Shown in pieces: positions 50,826-60,716 of a stretch of 64,000 nt of DNA. The notes under the pieces were generated by a model. It saw only the letters and a list, made by a program, of their open reading frames with translations. It did no database searches and was not told the origin of the DNA. The first letter of the stretch is position 1. The number at the start of each line of letters is the position of its first letter. Made by a program: the position numbers and the translations under genes. Location of the stretch: positions 62,001 through 126,000 of the forward strand of contig NZ_JHZA01000009.1 of NCBI RefSeq assembly GCF_000621165.1, written 5' to 3'. Origin of the DNA: Enterovibrio calviensis DSM 14347 (GTDB lineage Bacteria; Pseudomonadota; Gammaproteobacteria; Enterobacterales; Vibrionaceae).

Positions 50826-52904
50826 CTAAGCCGCCACGTGGGCGTTTGTATCAGCAACGCGGCTTAGGAAGCCGGTCATCAGTCCCTGAATATCCAAAAT
50901 CAGTGACACTGAACCATCGCCAAGAATCGTCGCGCCGGACACACCGTTGACGCGTGTATAATTTGATTCGAGGCTTTTAATCACCACTTGCTGCTGCCCG
51001 AGCATTTCGTCCAGTAGCAAGCCGACGCGATTTCCGCTCGCTTCCACCAAACACAACAGCTGTTTGTCGAGGGCTCCTGACTCACCCAGCCCAAATTCTT
51101 CTTTAAGCCGGAGTATTGGAATGTTCTCGTCACGCAAGCGATAGAGTTCGACGCCGCCCGTGGCGACTTTCACTCGGTCAGATTCAATCTGAATGGACTC
51201 GATAATAGAAATTAGCGGAACAACAAAAACTTGATCGGCAAGCTTAACCAATTGACCATCGAGGATGGCTAATGTGAGTGGCAAGCTAATACGGAAAACA
51301 CTACCGACATTAGGCTCGGAATCCACTTCAATGTGACCGCCTAAGTCTTCGATATTACGCTTCACTACATCCATGCCTACACCGCGACCTGACACGTCGG
51401 AGACGATTTCGGCGGTTGAAAATCCAGGGGCAAAGATCAGGTTATAAACTTGGTGGTTAGAGAGATCGTCCAACGCGGTATCATGATGGAGTAGCCCTTT
51501 CTCAATGGCTTTTTTCCACACTCTTTCTTTGTTTAAACCCGCACCGTCATCACGCACTTCGATCACTATCGATCCGCCTTGGTGGTAGGCATAAAGTGAC
51601 ACTTTACCCGTTTCACCTTTCCCGTTGGCGACACGGGTTTCTGGCAACTCTAAGCCGTGATCGACAGCATTTCGAACTAAGTGAACTAAGGGATCGGTGA
51701 TCCTTTCCAACACAGTTTTATCCAGTTCGGTTTGTTCACCTTCAATTACCAACTCGACATTTTTTCCAAGCTGAGAGGACAAATCTCGAATCAAGCGTGG
51801 AAACCGATTAAACGCAAAACTGATGGGTAGCATGCGAATGTTCAATACGCTTTCTTGTAGTTCTTTGGTGTTTTGTAAAAGCTGATCAAGGCCAGCTTGC
51901 AGGCGCTCGATTTTGCTTTCTGAAAAGTTCTGGCTCAGCTCCGTCAACATAGACTGCGTGATCACTAGCTCACCCACGAGATTGATGAGGTTATCAACCT
52001 TGTCTATCTCTACGCGAATTGAAGAAACCGCATCGGTTTTGGCCGCTGCTTGCTTTGCCGCTGGCTTACTGGCAACAGGAGGCTTGGGAGCTGTTGGTGC
52101 CACTTCTTCCGATGGTGAAGCATTATCGACAGTCGCAACTTCTTGGTTTTGGCTACCTTCTTTATTTGCACGCGATATATCGAGATCACAATCGTCTTCA
52201 ACCCACTCAAAGATCTCTTCAATCAACGCCTTATCAACGTGCCCTTCGACGGTAATACACCAAGTGAGGTAACACATTTCAGGTTCTAACTCACTGAATG
52301 TAGGCAGCGCATCGATCAAACACTCGATCTGACAATGAACGCCTAAATCAAAAAGCTCTCGAAGAATACGGACAGGATCATTGCCCGTGAAGAACATGTC
52401 TTTGTGCGGTTTAAACTGCACAATCCAGTCACCGTCACCATCGTTATCCGACGACGCTGCAGCGTCTTCGTTTTCTTGCGCGGCAGGCTCACTGTCAGCA
52501 GAGGCCGACGGCCCGTTCTGAAGCAACTTGTTCAGCTCGTCAGTCAATGCATCTCTTAGGACGTGATCAAAATCAGAGCTCGTTTCATATGCGATCAACA
52601 TGCTGTTGATGCAATCACCACCTTTCAGAAGGAGGTCGATGGTACTGGCATCTAAACGACGCTTACCTTCCCTCGCTTCATCAAGCAATGTCTCCATGAC
52701 ATGAGTAAACTGGCTTATCTCATTGAGGTTGAAGGTCGCGCCACCACCTTTAATAGAGTGAGCCGCTCGGAAGATGGTGTTAATAATATCGAGATCGATA
52801 TCACCATCAGGATCGAGTGAAAGTAGCTCTCTCTCAAGGATTTCAAGGTTCTCACGACACTCCTCATAGAAAATCCGACGCAGTTGGTCCATGTCCAAAG
52901 CCAT
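50826..52904 (-). CDS. cheA: Chemotaxis histidine kinase CheA
   Basis: 692 residues: Hpt domain with phospho-accepting H49 (IFRAAHSIKGGGATF), a second domain around 160-245 that could be a P2-type CheY-docking segment, a proline/alanine-rich linker, dimerisation helices, the ATPase domain (VRNAVDHGLE, GRGVGMDVVK) and a C-terminal CheW-like P5 domain. Central kinase of this cluster; partners are the adjacent CheY and the receiver of the HsbR-like protein. GAGGAG ribosome site. Confidence 0.97.
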   Translation of the reverse strand: MALDMDQLRRIFYEECRENLEILERELLSLDPDGDIDLDIINTIFRAAHSIKGGGATFNLNEISQFTHVMETLLDEAREGKRRLDASTIDLLLKGGDCINSMLIAYETSSDFDHVLRDALTDELNKLLQNGPSASADSEPAAQENEDAAASSDNDGDGDWIVQFKPHKDMFFTGNDPVRILRELFDLGVHCQIECLIDALPTFSELEPEMCYLTWCITVEGHVDKALIEEIFEWVEDDCDLDISRANKEGSQNQEVATVDNASPSEEVAPTAPKPPVASKPAAKQAAAKTDAVSSIRVEIDKVDNLINLVGELVITQSMLTELSQNFSESKIERLQAGLDQLLQNTKELQESVLNIRMLPISFAFNRFPRLIRDLSSQLGKNVELVIEGEQTELDKTVLERITDPLVHLVRNAVDHGLELPETRVANGKGETGKVSLYAYHQGGSIVIEVRDDGAGLNKERVWKKAIEKGLLHHDTALDDLSNHQVYNLIFAPGFSTAEIVSDVSGRGVGMDVVKRNIEDLGGHIEVDSEPNVGSVFRISLPLTLAILDGQLVKLADQVFVVPLISIIESIQIESDRVKVATGGVELYRLRDENIPILRLKEEFGLGESGALDKQLLCLVEASGNRVGLLLDEMLGQQQVVIKSLESNYTRVNGVSGATILGDGSVSLILDIQGLMTGFLSRVADTNAHVAA

Positions 52905-52924
52905 AGTGATCTCCTCGCTTGAAC

Positions 52925-53284
52925 TTAGATAACGCGTTGCAACGTTTTCAGAAGCGTATCGGGATTAAAAGGCTTAACAATCCAGCCTGTTGCTCCTGCA
53001 GATTTACCCATACTCTTTTTCTCTGCTGACGTTTCGGTAGTCAGCATCAAAATAGGCGTGAATTTATATTGAGGGACGGCACGAACTTGGCGTACGAACT
53101 CAAGTCCATCCATGTTGGGCATATTCACGTCAGAAATAATGACGTCATATTGGCCTGTTTTAGCTTTTGAAAGTGCTTCAGCGCCGTCGTTTGCAGTTTC
53201 TACCTGATAACCCGCTTCTTTGAGCGTATGACTAACCATTTGACGAATTGAAACAGAATCATCTGCCGCTAATATTTTTCGCAT
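52925..53284 (-). CDS. cheY: Chemotaxis response regulator CheY
   Basis: 119-residue single receiver domain; phospho-acceptor D52 in IISDVNMPNMDG, acidic pair DD at 8-9, switch threonine in MLTTETS and lysine in VKPF. Whether it binds the flagellar switch or another target is not clear from sequence. Confidence 0.96.
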   Translation of the reverse strand: MRKILAADDSVSIRQMVSHTLKEAGYQVETANDGAEALSKAKTGQYDVIISDVNMPNMDGLEFVRQVRAVPQYKFTPILMLTTETSAEKKSMGKSAGATGWIVKPFNPDTLLKTLQRVI

Positions 53285-53324
53285 ACTGTCACCCTGATTG
53301 AACTACCCGAAAACCGTTCGAAAA

Positions 53325-53603
53325 CTATTCAGTAAAATTGTCTAAACCTAGCGGCTTAACCAATCCCAATGTCTTAGCTGCCCCCACCAATTCAGCGGAT
53401 GCGCCTTCCCACTTCCATACAATGGATTGGTTTTGGCACAAAAACTTGGCAGTCAATAAAAGCTGCAGTCCTGGTGCATCAACACGAGACACTTCGCTGC
53501 CATCAACGAGCAAGCTATCAGACTGCCCTAACTCGACCTGCAGGCGATCTTTCAACCCCATCACCTGCGTAATGTCCAATTGTTCTCCCAATGAGAAACC
53601 CAT
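53325..53603 (-). CDS. STAS-domain protein, first gene of the chemosensory operon
   Basis: 92-residue STAS domain of the MlaB/anti-sigma-antagonist kind (LLVDGSEVSRVDAPGLQLLLTA). The position of the phosphorylatable Ser/Thr is alanine (A43 in VDAPG), so it is unlikely to be switched by phosphorylation. AGGAAGG ribosome site. The 368 bp upstream hold no gene and must contain the operon promoter as well as the tRNA promoter; no clear sigma motif for the operon was recognised. Confidence 0.85.
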   Translation of the reverse strand: MGFSLGEQLDITQVMGLKDRLQVELGQSDSLLVDGSEVSRVDAPGLQLLLTAKFLCQNQSIVWKWEGASAELVGAAKTLGLVKPLGLDNFTE

Positions 53604-53932
53604 CGCAGAATTCCTTCCTGTACCTATTGAAGAATGTCAGAAATATTTATGTCTCTGTAAGTGTAGCAATAATGCGAAAAATGAAAGTTTTTTAGTCACT
53701 AAGATTTAATTAGAGACAGATTGTGTGGTTTTTTTGACATATCACGCACAAAAAGCAGGCTTATCACGATGAGAATTAGGAAGATGTTTGTGTTCGTCAT
53801 GAAAATGCAGACGAGAAACCGCGTTATTGAGGTTTAAGGAAATGAAGTGTGTTCAAAGAAAAAGCAGCATGGTCGGATTATCGGCAAATCAAGCAAAAAA
53901 GCAGCAGTCAGACAATTTTGATGCAAATTATT

Positions 53933-53961
53933 TTGACAAGAACGCGCCTCTCCTATTTAAT
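53933..53961 (+). promoter_or_regulatory. Promoter of the second tRNA pair
   Basis: TTGACA, 17 bp, TTTAAT, 10 bp before tRNA-Phe; same spacing and -10 as the promoter at 40900. Confidence 0.8.
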
Positions 53962-53971
53962 AGCGCTCGTT

Positions 53972-54047
53972 GCCTCGATAGCTCAGTCGGTAGAGCAGGG
54001 GATTGAAAATCCCCGTGTCGGTGGTTCGATTCCGCCTCGAGGCACCA
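53972..54047 (+). tRNA. tRNA-Phe (GAA), second intact copy
   Basis: Identical 76-nt sequence to the gene at 41174, with GAA anticodon and encoded CCA. Confidence 0.98.
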
Positions 54048-54120
54048 TCTTTTTGTTAACGCTGTTAGCGGTAACGAGGAAATGGTCTTCAATAAGAAGC
54101 AACGTTTCCAAAGTTTGTGT

Positions 54121-54196
<76 letters not shown>

Positions 54197-54206
54197 TCTT
54201 TACGAG

Positions 54207-54232
54207 AGCCTCGTCTAAGGACGAGGCTTTTT
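54207..54232 (+). terminator. Terminator after the second tRNA pair
   Basis: AGCCTCGTC TAAG GACGAGGCT followed by T tract. Confidence 0.9.
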
Positions 54233-54357
54233 CGTATCTGCAATATGGCAAAACGCTTTGCTATCCTATCGCAAACCATTCTGCTCATAGAAATGACGAG
54301 GCTATGTCCATCAGCCTCACCATCTCGGAGCAACTACCTACACTTTATTCAGCCCCA

Positions 54358-56700
54358 TCAGTCAAACAAGCTATTGAGCCATCCCACAGGATCCGGTTTT
54401 TCGCAGCGCTCACGCCAATGTCCTTTTGGATCCCACATCGGTAGTTTCTGCTGACTAAAGCAATCCGTGAGAAATTGCCCTTCTTTAACTTGGTAAGGAA
54501 CACTGGTGACTGCTGAAGGCCAGTTAAGTGTGAGTTTTTCTGGCTGTCTGGCTTTGATGTAATCCGCATAAACACGTAATGCCCCAGACGAACCGGTGAG
54601 CTTAGTGGGTTTATTGTCATCACGGCCTAGCCATACTGTCACGACTTCACGTCCATCGATCCCAACATACCAACTGTCTCTGTTGTTATCCGTCGTGCCG
54701 GTTTTACCTGCTAGCGATGCCCACGCAAACGAAGGGTTGAGGTAACGCGCGGTTCCCTCTTTCACCACATTCTTCATGGCATACACGGTGAGCCAACTGG
54801 CTTGCTCTGACACCGTTTGGCTTGCCTTGGGCCAATTGCGGTAAAGCACTTGCCCTTCGCGAGTGACCACGGCACGCAGCGCCGTTAATTCAGCTTTGCG
54901 CCCACCACTGCCTAGTGTTTGGAACATTTGCGTGACCTCCATTGGTGTTAGGGTAAATGCCCCTAGAAGCAGCGACGGCACACGGGTGATCTGATCGGGG
55001 TCCACACCCAAATCATCAAATGTCGAAATGACATTATCGAGCCCGATCGCTAAACCTAAATTCACCGTTGGAATATTGTAAGAGTGCGCCAATGCTTTAA
55101 GCAGCGGCACCTGCCCTCTGTATTTCCTGTCGTAGTTTCTCGGTCTCCACTCACTGCCTTGATCGCCTTTCAGCACCAAAGGCTTGTCGTCCAGTGGCGT
55201 AGCGAGGTTGTATTTCTCTGGTTGTAACAGCGCCGCTAAAAACACGGCGGGTTTTGACAGGGAGCCAATTTGTCGGCTGCCGTTCAAAGCGCGGTTAAAT
55301 CCGGCATAGCCTGGGCGACTTCCTCCGACCATAGCGCGGATCTCTCCGCTTTTACGGTCGGCGATCACCACCGCGACTTCCAATTCATTCCCCGCTGTTT
55401 TCTTCAGCGCCTTCACTTTGTTAACGACCGTCTTTTCAATCAAAGACTGAGACAAAGGATCTAGGGTACTGAATACACGTAGGCCGCTTTCAGGATTGAA
55501 CTGATTACCAACACGCTCTCGGATCTCTCGAGTCAGCTGCTCGAAATAAGCCGGTTGACGACTATTGAGGCTTGGTGATTTTTGCACATCCAACGGACGT
55601 GCTGCCGCTTGTGCATACTGGCTTGCCGTTAGTTCGCCACCCTCCATCATCAGGCGTAGTATCAAATCTCGACGCGTTTGTGCGCGCTCAGGGTAGCGCC
55701 AAGGGTTGTAATACGACGGGCCTTTGACAATGCCCACCAGCATGGCTAATTGATCAATGCGAAGCTCTTCAATCGGACGACCAAAATACAGTCGCGCGCC
55801 CAAAGGGAAGCCGTGCACTGCCTGTCCGCGAGCCTGACCCAAATACACTTCATTTAGGTAAGCCTCGAGAATACGGTCTTTGCTGTAACGGTAATCGAGA
55901 ATTATCGCGATATACGCTTCCTGTACTTTTCGCCATAAGGTGCGGTCGCGGGTAAGAAATAAGTTCTTGGCGAGCTGCTGCGTGAGGGTTGAGCCACCTT
56001 GAACGGTTCGACCGGCTTTGAGATTCACAATCATGGCGCGTGCAATCGCCAGCGGAGCGACGCCATCATGATGATAGAAATCGCGATCTTCCGTGGTCAG
56101 CAGCGCATCAACCAAAAACTCAGGATATCGCTCACGCGGGAGGAAGATACGCTGCTCATCGGTGTTGGATTCCATCATGCCGAGCAATTTAGGTTCTATC
56201 CGCAAATAGCCGCGCTGCTTGCCGCTATCCAGTTGTTTGATGGCGGTGACACCTTCAGAGCCAAATGTCAGCATCACATGCTGCGCTCCTTCGGGGCCAT
56301 CTTCGAAATCAAACGGGCGACGGATCAACTCGACACGCGTTTTGGAAGCGGAGTACTCACCCGCACGCTTGGGTGAACGCACCTTGTTGTAATTTAGCAG
56401 GTCGAGCTCGCGCTTTAACGTCGTGATGTCCACAGCATCGCCAGGTGCGAGGTGCAAAACGCGCCCATATACCACAGCGGGAAGTTGCCAGATCTGACCA
56501 TCAAAGCGGTCGCGGATTTTCCCATCGAGGTAAATCCCTAGAATCACGAGCGCGGCAATGCCGACAAGGGACAGCTTCATGCCTAATAGCAGCAGCTTTT
56601 TCCCCCAGCCTTTCTTCTGTGGCGCTTTCTTCTTTTTCGCGGCAGACGTGGATGGCTTACGTGCGCGGCTTGGCGTTTTCTTGGGTGTTGGTTTAGTCAT
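54358..56700 (-). CDS. mrcB: Penicillin-binding protein 1B (bifunctional)
   Basis: Class A PBP of 780 residues that polymerises and cross-links peptidoglycan. Lysine-rich cytoplasmic head, one membrane anchor near 40-62, a UB2H region for its outer-membrane activator LpoB, glycosyltransferase domain (TTEDRDFYHHDGV, GGSTLTQQLAKNLFL, NEVYLGQ) and transpeptidase domain with S-x-x-K in GSLSKPAVF and KTGTT. Eleven bases after hrpB on the same strand. Confidence 0.97.
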   Translation of the reverse strand: MTKPTPKKTPSRARKPSTSAAKKKKAPQKKGWGKKLLLLGMKLSLVGIAALVILGIYLDGKIRDRFDGQIWQLPAVVYGRVLHLAPGDAVDITTLKRELDLLNYNKVRSPKRAGEYSASKTRVELIRRPFDFEDGPEGAQHVMLTFGSEGVTAIKQLDSGKQRGYLRIEPKLLGMMESNTDEQRIFLPRERYPEFLVDALLTTEDRDFYHHDGVAPLAIARAMIVNLKAGRTVQGGSTLTQQLAKNLFLTRDRTLWRKVQEAYIAIILDYRYSKDRILEAYLNEVYLGQARGQAVHGFPLGARLYFGRPIEELRIDQLAMLVGIVKGPSYYNPWRYPERAQTRRDLILRLMMEGGELTASQYAQAAARPLDVQKSPSLNSRQPAYFEQLTREIRERVGNQFNPESGLRVFSTLDPLSQSLIEKTVVNKVKALKKTAGNELEVAVVIADRKSGEIRAMVGGSRPGYAGFNRALNGSRQIGSLSKPAVFLAALLQPEKYNLATPLDDKPLVLKGDQGSEWRPRNYDRKYRGQVPLLKALAHSYNIPTVNLGLAIGLDNVISTFDDLGVDPDQITRVPSLLLGAFTLTPMEVTQMFQTLGSGGRKAELTALRAVVTREGQVLYRNWPKASQTVSEQASWLTVYAMKNVVKEGTARYLNPSFAWASLAGKTGTTDNNRDSWYVGIDGREVVTVWLGRDDNKPTKLTGSSGALRVYADYIKARQPEKLTLNWPSAVTSVPYQVKEGQFLTDCFSQQKLPMWDPKGHWRERCEKPDPVGWLNSLFD

Positions 56701-56711
56701 GAATGTGTGGG

Positions 56712-59171
56712 TTACGCGTCCGGTTTAAAATGTCGTTTAGTCAATGTCGTCGGCTGATGATTTGCTGGATCATCTGGCCACACATGCTTCGGGTATCGGC
56801 CTTTCATTTCTTTTTGCACTTCACGGTATGAACCTTGCCAAAAACCAGCCAGATCTTGCGTGATCTGAAGGGGTCGCTTGGCAGGGCTGAGCAACTCCAC
56901 CAGCAAGGTGACGTTACCGTCCGCAATACTCGGTGACTGCGCTTGCCCATACATTTCCTGCATACGCACCGCGAGCGCTGGTTTTTGGTCGACTTGATAT
57001 CGAATAGAGTAACGAGACCCTGTAGGCACTTGATAGGTTTCTGGCAGCAAACGATTTAGCTCTTTGGTGGTGGCCCAGCCAAACCAGGCTTCCAGTGCAC
57101 TAAAGGTATCGACGCTTTGTAAACCTTTCATTGATTTCACACCGACCATAAACGGTGCAAGCCATTCGTCTAGTGCAGCAAGTACGCTTTCATCATCAAG
57201 TGCGGGCAGGCTGACTGGCAGTTGCCATGCTATAGCGCAACGAGCGCGAACCAATAAGCTTTCCGCTTTTTTCGGTAACGCCAAACGGGCGATACCCTTT
57301 CGCTTTATCGCTTGCAGCAACGCTTGCGTCATCATCTCTTCATTTCGCTGAGTGATGGGCTTACGCGACAGTACTATCTCTCCGCAGCGCAATTGCGTTT
57401 CCGCGATCAGCGCGCCTTTCTTATCGTCCCAGTCTACCCATTCTCGTTCAGAAAACAGTGAGGGTAGTAGGGTTTGCAGCGAGGTAAAGTCTGCACGACA
57501 GGCGGTGAAGATACGACTGTCACCTTGTGACACGCTCATCAAGTCCACTGCGATTAGGGCGTCTTCACCCGACAACGGATGGTCAGCATCTACCTGCGCG
57601 CCGTGGCCGTTACTTAATAAGAAGCGACCATCATTACCGCGAGATTTCGCCACGCGATCAGGCCATGCTGATGCCGCCAATGCGGGAAGGAAATCGGCAC
57701 TAATGTCATTGGTTAGCGCTACGCCAAGACGTTGAGCAAGCTGACTGGCTCTTTGCCTATGCGGCCCTTTTTGCGTCGCTATCATGGAGAGCTGCAAACG
57801 TAAGTCAGGCTCACGTGAACTGCGACGGGGTTCTTCTGCCCATGCTGCCAACCAACAAGCGGTAGACAGTGCGCGATCACCCATGGCTTTCGCCTCATGG
57901 AGCATGGCGCCTATTCTGGCATCCGTGCCAATGGCGACCACCTGTTGGCCTTTCGCCGTCAACGCAGCGTTTGCGTCTAAAACACCTAATTGCTCTAACA
58001 GCCTAATGGCTTGTTGCCAATGCGGCGTTGGAGGAAGGTCAAGCCATTGCAAATCTTCTGCGCGACAGCCCCACTGCACCACTTCAAGCACGAGCTGCAT
58101 TAAATCGCTGGTGACGATTTCTGGGTCCGGAACTGCGCGCATACGTTGAAACGTATCTTCACTATATAGACGCAAACAGATCCCTTCAGATAATCGCCCT
58201 GCTCGCCCCATGCGTTGAATGGCTGAAGAGCGGGCAATTTGAACGGTTTCTAACTTAGTAATCCCTGACTTTCGGTTAAACCTCGCCACACGCTCTATAC
58301 CCGAATCCACCACTAGGCGGATGCCTTCGATAGTCAAACTGGTTTCTGCAATGTTGGTTGCTAGCACGACTTTGCGTTTACCGCTGGGTGCGGGTGCAAT
58401 CGCCTCTTGCTGTTCTTTGGCAGAGAGCTGCCCAAACAAGGAACACACCATCACGTCGCTTGGCACTTTGTCGGCTAGCGCCATCGCAGTACGATGAATT
58501 TCGCCAGCGCCCGGCAGAAAAACCAACGCCGAACCGTCTTCATTTTCCATCAACTTTGCCACGGCACTGGCTATCGCATTTTCATAACCATATTGTTTTG
58601 CGATCGGCTGATAGCGAGCTTCAACTGGAAAGCTTCGTCCGTCCGATGTCACTAACGCCGCATCGGGCAGCAGTTCCGTCAATGCATCACTATCGAGGGT
58701 GGCAGACATCACCAGTACTGTGAGGTCATCCCGTAAGCCTGCTTGCACGTCTAACGACAATGCCAACGCAAGATCCGCGTGTAAGCTTCGTTCATGAAAT
58801 TCATCAAAGATCACCAAATCAACACCTGATAGCTCGGGATCAGATTGGATCATTTTTGTCAGCACGCCTTCGGTGACAATCTCAATACGCGTTTTGTCAC
58901 TTACCTGTGTTTCCCCGCGTACACGTAAACCAACCGTCTCTCCCACTCGCTCACCGCGCTGTCCTGCCAGAAAACGAGCAATGTTACGGGCAGCCAAACG
59001 ACGAGGCTCAAGCAAAATAATTTTCCCGTCGAAGGCCTGTCGCTCTAGCAACACCGATGGGAGGCGCGTTGACTTACCTGCACCAGGAGGCGCTTTAAGA
59101 ATGACCTGAGAATGGGAATGCAAAGCAGATATCACGTCGTCAAGGACGCTATCGATGGGGAGCTGTGACAA
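56712..59171 (-). CDS. hrpB: ATP-dependent helicase HrpB
   Basis: DEAH-type helicase of about 819 residues, role unknown. Walker A APPGAGKST, DEFH box in VIFDEFHERS, SATLD, and QRMGRAGR motif VI, then the HrpB C-terminal domain (VELLSPAKRPLQITQDLAGFW). The TTG at 59171 (SQLPIDSVLDDVISAL) is chosen: AAGG lies eight bases before it and the N-terminus then matches the family. The frame extends to 59273 but runs through a repeat half-site (59206-59229). Confidence 0.94.
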   Translation of the reverse strand: MSQLPIDSVLDDVISALHSHSQVILKAPPGAGKSTRLPSVLLERQAFDGKIILLEPRRLAARNIARFLAGQRGERVGETVGLRVRGETQVSDKTRIEIVTEGVLTKMIQSDPELSGVDLVIFDEFHERSLHADLALALSLDVQAGLRDDLTVLVMSATLDSDALTELLPDAALVTSDGRSFPVEARYQPIAKQYGYENAIASAVAKLMENEDGSALVFLPGAGEIHRTAMALADKVPSDVMVCSLFGQLSAKEQQEAIAPAPSGKRKVVLATNIAETSLTIEGIRLVVDSGIERVARFNRKSGITKLETVQIARSSAIQRMGRAGRLSEGICLRLYSEDTFQRMRAVPDPEIVTSDLMQLVLEVVQWGCRAEDLQWLDLPPTPHWQQAIRLLEQLGVLDANAALTAKGQQVVAIGTDARIGAMLHEAKAMGDRALSTACWLAAWAEEPRRSSREPDLRLQLSMIATQKGPHRQRASQLAQRLGVALTNDISADFLPALAASAWPDRVAKSRGNDGRFLLSNGHGAQVDADHPLSGEDALIAVDLMSVSQGDSRIFTACRADFTSLQTLLPSLFSEREWVDWDDKKGALIAETQLRCGEIVLSRKPITQRNEEMMTQALLQAIKRKGIARLALPKKAESLLVRARCAIAWQLPVSLPALDDESVLAALDEWLAPFMVGVKSMKGLQSVDTFSALEAWFGWATTKELNRLLPETYQVPTGSRYSIRYQVDQKPALAVRMQEMYGQAQSPSIADGNVTLLVELLSPAKRPLQITQDLAGFWQGSYREVQKEMKGRYPKHVWPDDPANHQPTTLTKRHFKPDA

Positions 59172-59205
59172 ATTTAATGCCTTTATGTCAGAATTACCTG
59201 CAGAG

Positions 59206-59229
59206 TATACCCGAGTAACACCAAGATGC
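59206..59229. repeat. Half-site of the Vibrionaceae-type repeat
   Basis: 24 bases beginning TATACCC and ending AAGATGC match the arm of the 266-bp element at about 19 of 24 positions; no partner arm is near. It lies in the divergent gap between hrpB and sfsA. Confidence 0.6.
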
Positions 59230-59351
59230 ATGTTACGGACATCTGAACATGTACGACAAACGGCGGATAGCAAACAGACACTGTTAATTGCCTGATTCGT
59301 TGGACATTATAACGCCACATTGCGTTATTCATTCTCACGCCAAGGACACTC

Positions 59352-60062
59352 ATGAAGTTTGACCCTGCTTTACAACCCGCAACTTTGCTTCGTCGCTACA
59401 AACGTTTTCTGGCAGACATTAAACTTCCGGATGGCTCCGAACGTACTATTCACTGTGCCAATACCGGTGCGATGACAGGCTGCGCGACGCCCGGAGACAC
59501 GGTGTGGTATTCCACATCGAATAATGCCAAACGAAAATACCCCAACAGTTGGGAACTGACCGAAACTCAGTCTGGTCATATGATTTGTGTGAACACGGCG
59601 CAGGCGAACCGTTTGGTGGTTGAGGCTATCGAAGCAGGAGTGGTGAAGGAGCTTCAGGGTTATCCTACGCTTCGAACCGAAGTACCTTATGGCGAGGAAA
59701 AAAGTCGCATCGACATTTTGCTGCAATCACCTTCAAAAGAAGACTGCTATATAGAGGTAAAAAGCGCGACGCTACTTGGTGACGAAAATCAGGGCTATTT
59801 TCCAGATACGGTCACCACGCGAGGTCAGAAGCACCTCAGAGAATTAGCGACGTTGGCGCAGCAAGGCAAGCGCGCAGTGCTCTTTTTTGCCGTCTTGCAT
59901 TCTGGCATTGAAAAGGTTTCCCCAGCAAAACATATAGATGAGGTCTATAATCAGTTACTTATAGAAGCCGAGCAACTTGGTGTCGAAGTGATGTGTTACC
60001 AAGCCTCGCTCTCATCCGCGCTGATGAGCATAAAAAATAGGGTCCCGTTCTCCCAGTATTGA
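59352..60062 (+). CDS. sfsA: Sugar fermentation stimulation protein SfsA
   Basis: 236-residue SfsA family protein ([56 protein letters not shown]). The family has a nuclease-like fold; E. coli SfsA was linked to sugar use and DNA binding, but its role is unclear. Precedes dksA as in E. coli. Confidence 0.95.
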   Translation: MKFDPALQPATLLRRYKRFLADIKLPDGSERTIHCANTGAMTGCATPGDTVWYSTSNNAKRKYPNSWELTETQSGHMICVNTAQANRLVVEAIEAGVVKELQGYPTLRTEVPYGEEKSRIDILLQSPSKEDCYIEVKSATLLGDENQGYFPDTVTTRGQKHLRELATLAQQGKRAVLFFAVLHSGIEKVSPAKHIDEVYNQLLIEAEQLGVEVMCYQASLSSALMSIKNRVPFSQY

Positions 60063-60193
60063 GAAAAAATGTAGACATCTTCACACTGGGATGACAAGAG
60101 GCAAAAACAAAGATTGCCTCGATATAGGGTTTCTGATATAGATACCGCCCTCTTTTGACCAAGCAGGTCAGGGTGTATTTAGGAGAACGCTTA

Positions 60194-60643
60194 ATGCCAG
60201 AAAGCAAAGTTAAAAAATCGCTGGGCATCCTGGCTACGGCTGGGTTAGAACCTTACCAAGAGAAGGCCGGCGAGGAATACATGAATGATCAGCAAGTTGA
60301 TCATTTCCGTAAAATCCTCCAAGCATGGTGTAACCAGCTAAGAGAAGAAGTTGACCGTACTGTGCACCACATGCAAGACGAAGCAGCTAACTTCCCTGAT
60401 CCTGTCGACCGTGCAGCCCAAGAAGAAGAGTTCAGCCTTGAACTACGCAACCGAGACCGCGAGCGTAAGCTGATCAAAAAGATTTCCAAAACATTGCAAC
60501 GTCTGGAAGACGACGATTTCGGCTTCTGCGATTCATGTGGTGTAGAGATTGGCGTTCGTCGCCTTGAAGCTCGCCCAACCGCAGATATGTGTATCGATTG
60601 CAAAACTTTGGCAGAAATCAAAGAGAGGCAAATGGCAGGCTAA
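60194..60643 (+). CDS. dksA: RNA polymerase-binding transcription factor DksA
   Basis: 149 residues. DksA binds the polymerase secondary channel and works with ppGpp. The coiled-coil tip D69-x-x-D72-x-A74 and the zinc cysteines C112, C115, C133 and C136 are all present. The ATG at 60194 ([22 protein letters not shown]) follows an AGGAG site. A terminator follows. Confidence 0.98.
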   Translation: MPESKVKKSLGILATAGLEPYQEKAGEEYMNDQQVDHFRKILQAWCNQLREEVDRTVHHMQDEAANFPDPVDRAAQEEEFSLELRNRDRERKLIKKISKTLQRLEDDDFGFCDSCGVEIGVRRLEARPTADMCIDCKTLAEIKERQMAG

Positions 60644-60670
60644 GCCTTCCGCCTCATCGAGATTAATGGC

Positions 60671-60697
60671 AAAAAGGGAGCGGATGCTCCCTTTTTC
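60671..60697 (+). terminator. Terminator after dksA
   Basis: AAAAAGGGAGC GGAT GCTCCCTTTTT, just upstream of gluQ. Confidence 0.9.
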
Positions 60698-60716
60698 CTT
60701 TTTCATAACAGGCAAC

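Noticed and set aside
41651..53603. Integrase, transposase or phage genes within the tRNA-flanked block
   Set aside because: All twelve genes are assigned to chemosensory or STAS functions; none resembles a recombinase, so active mobility is not claimed.
60549..60716. Upstream extension of gluQ by 56 codons
   Set aside because: Overlaps dksA in another frame and its terminator; the HIGH-like motif places the start at 60717.
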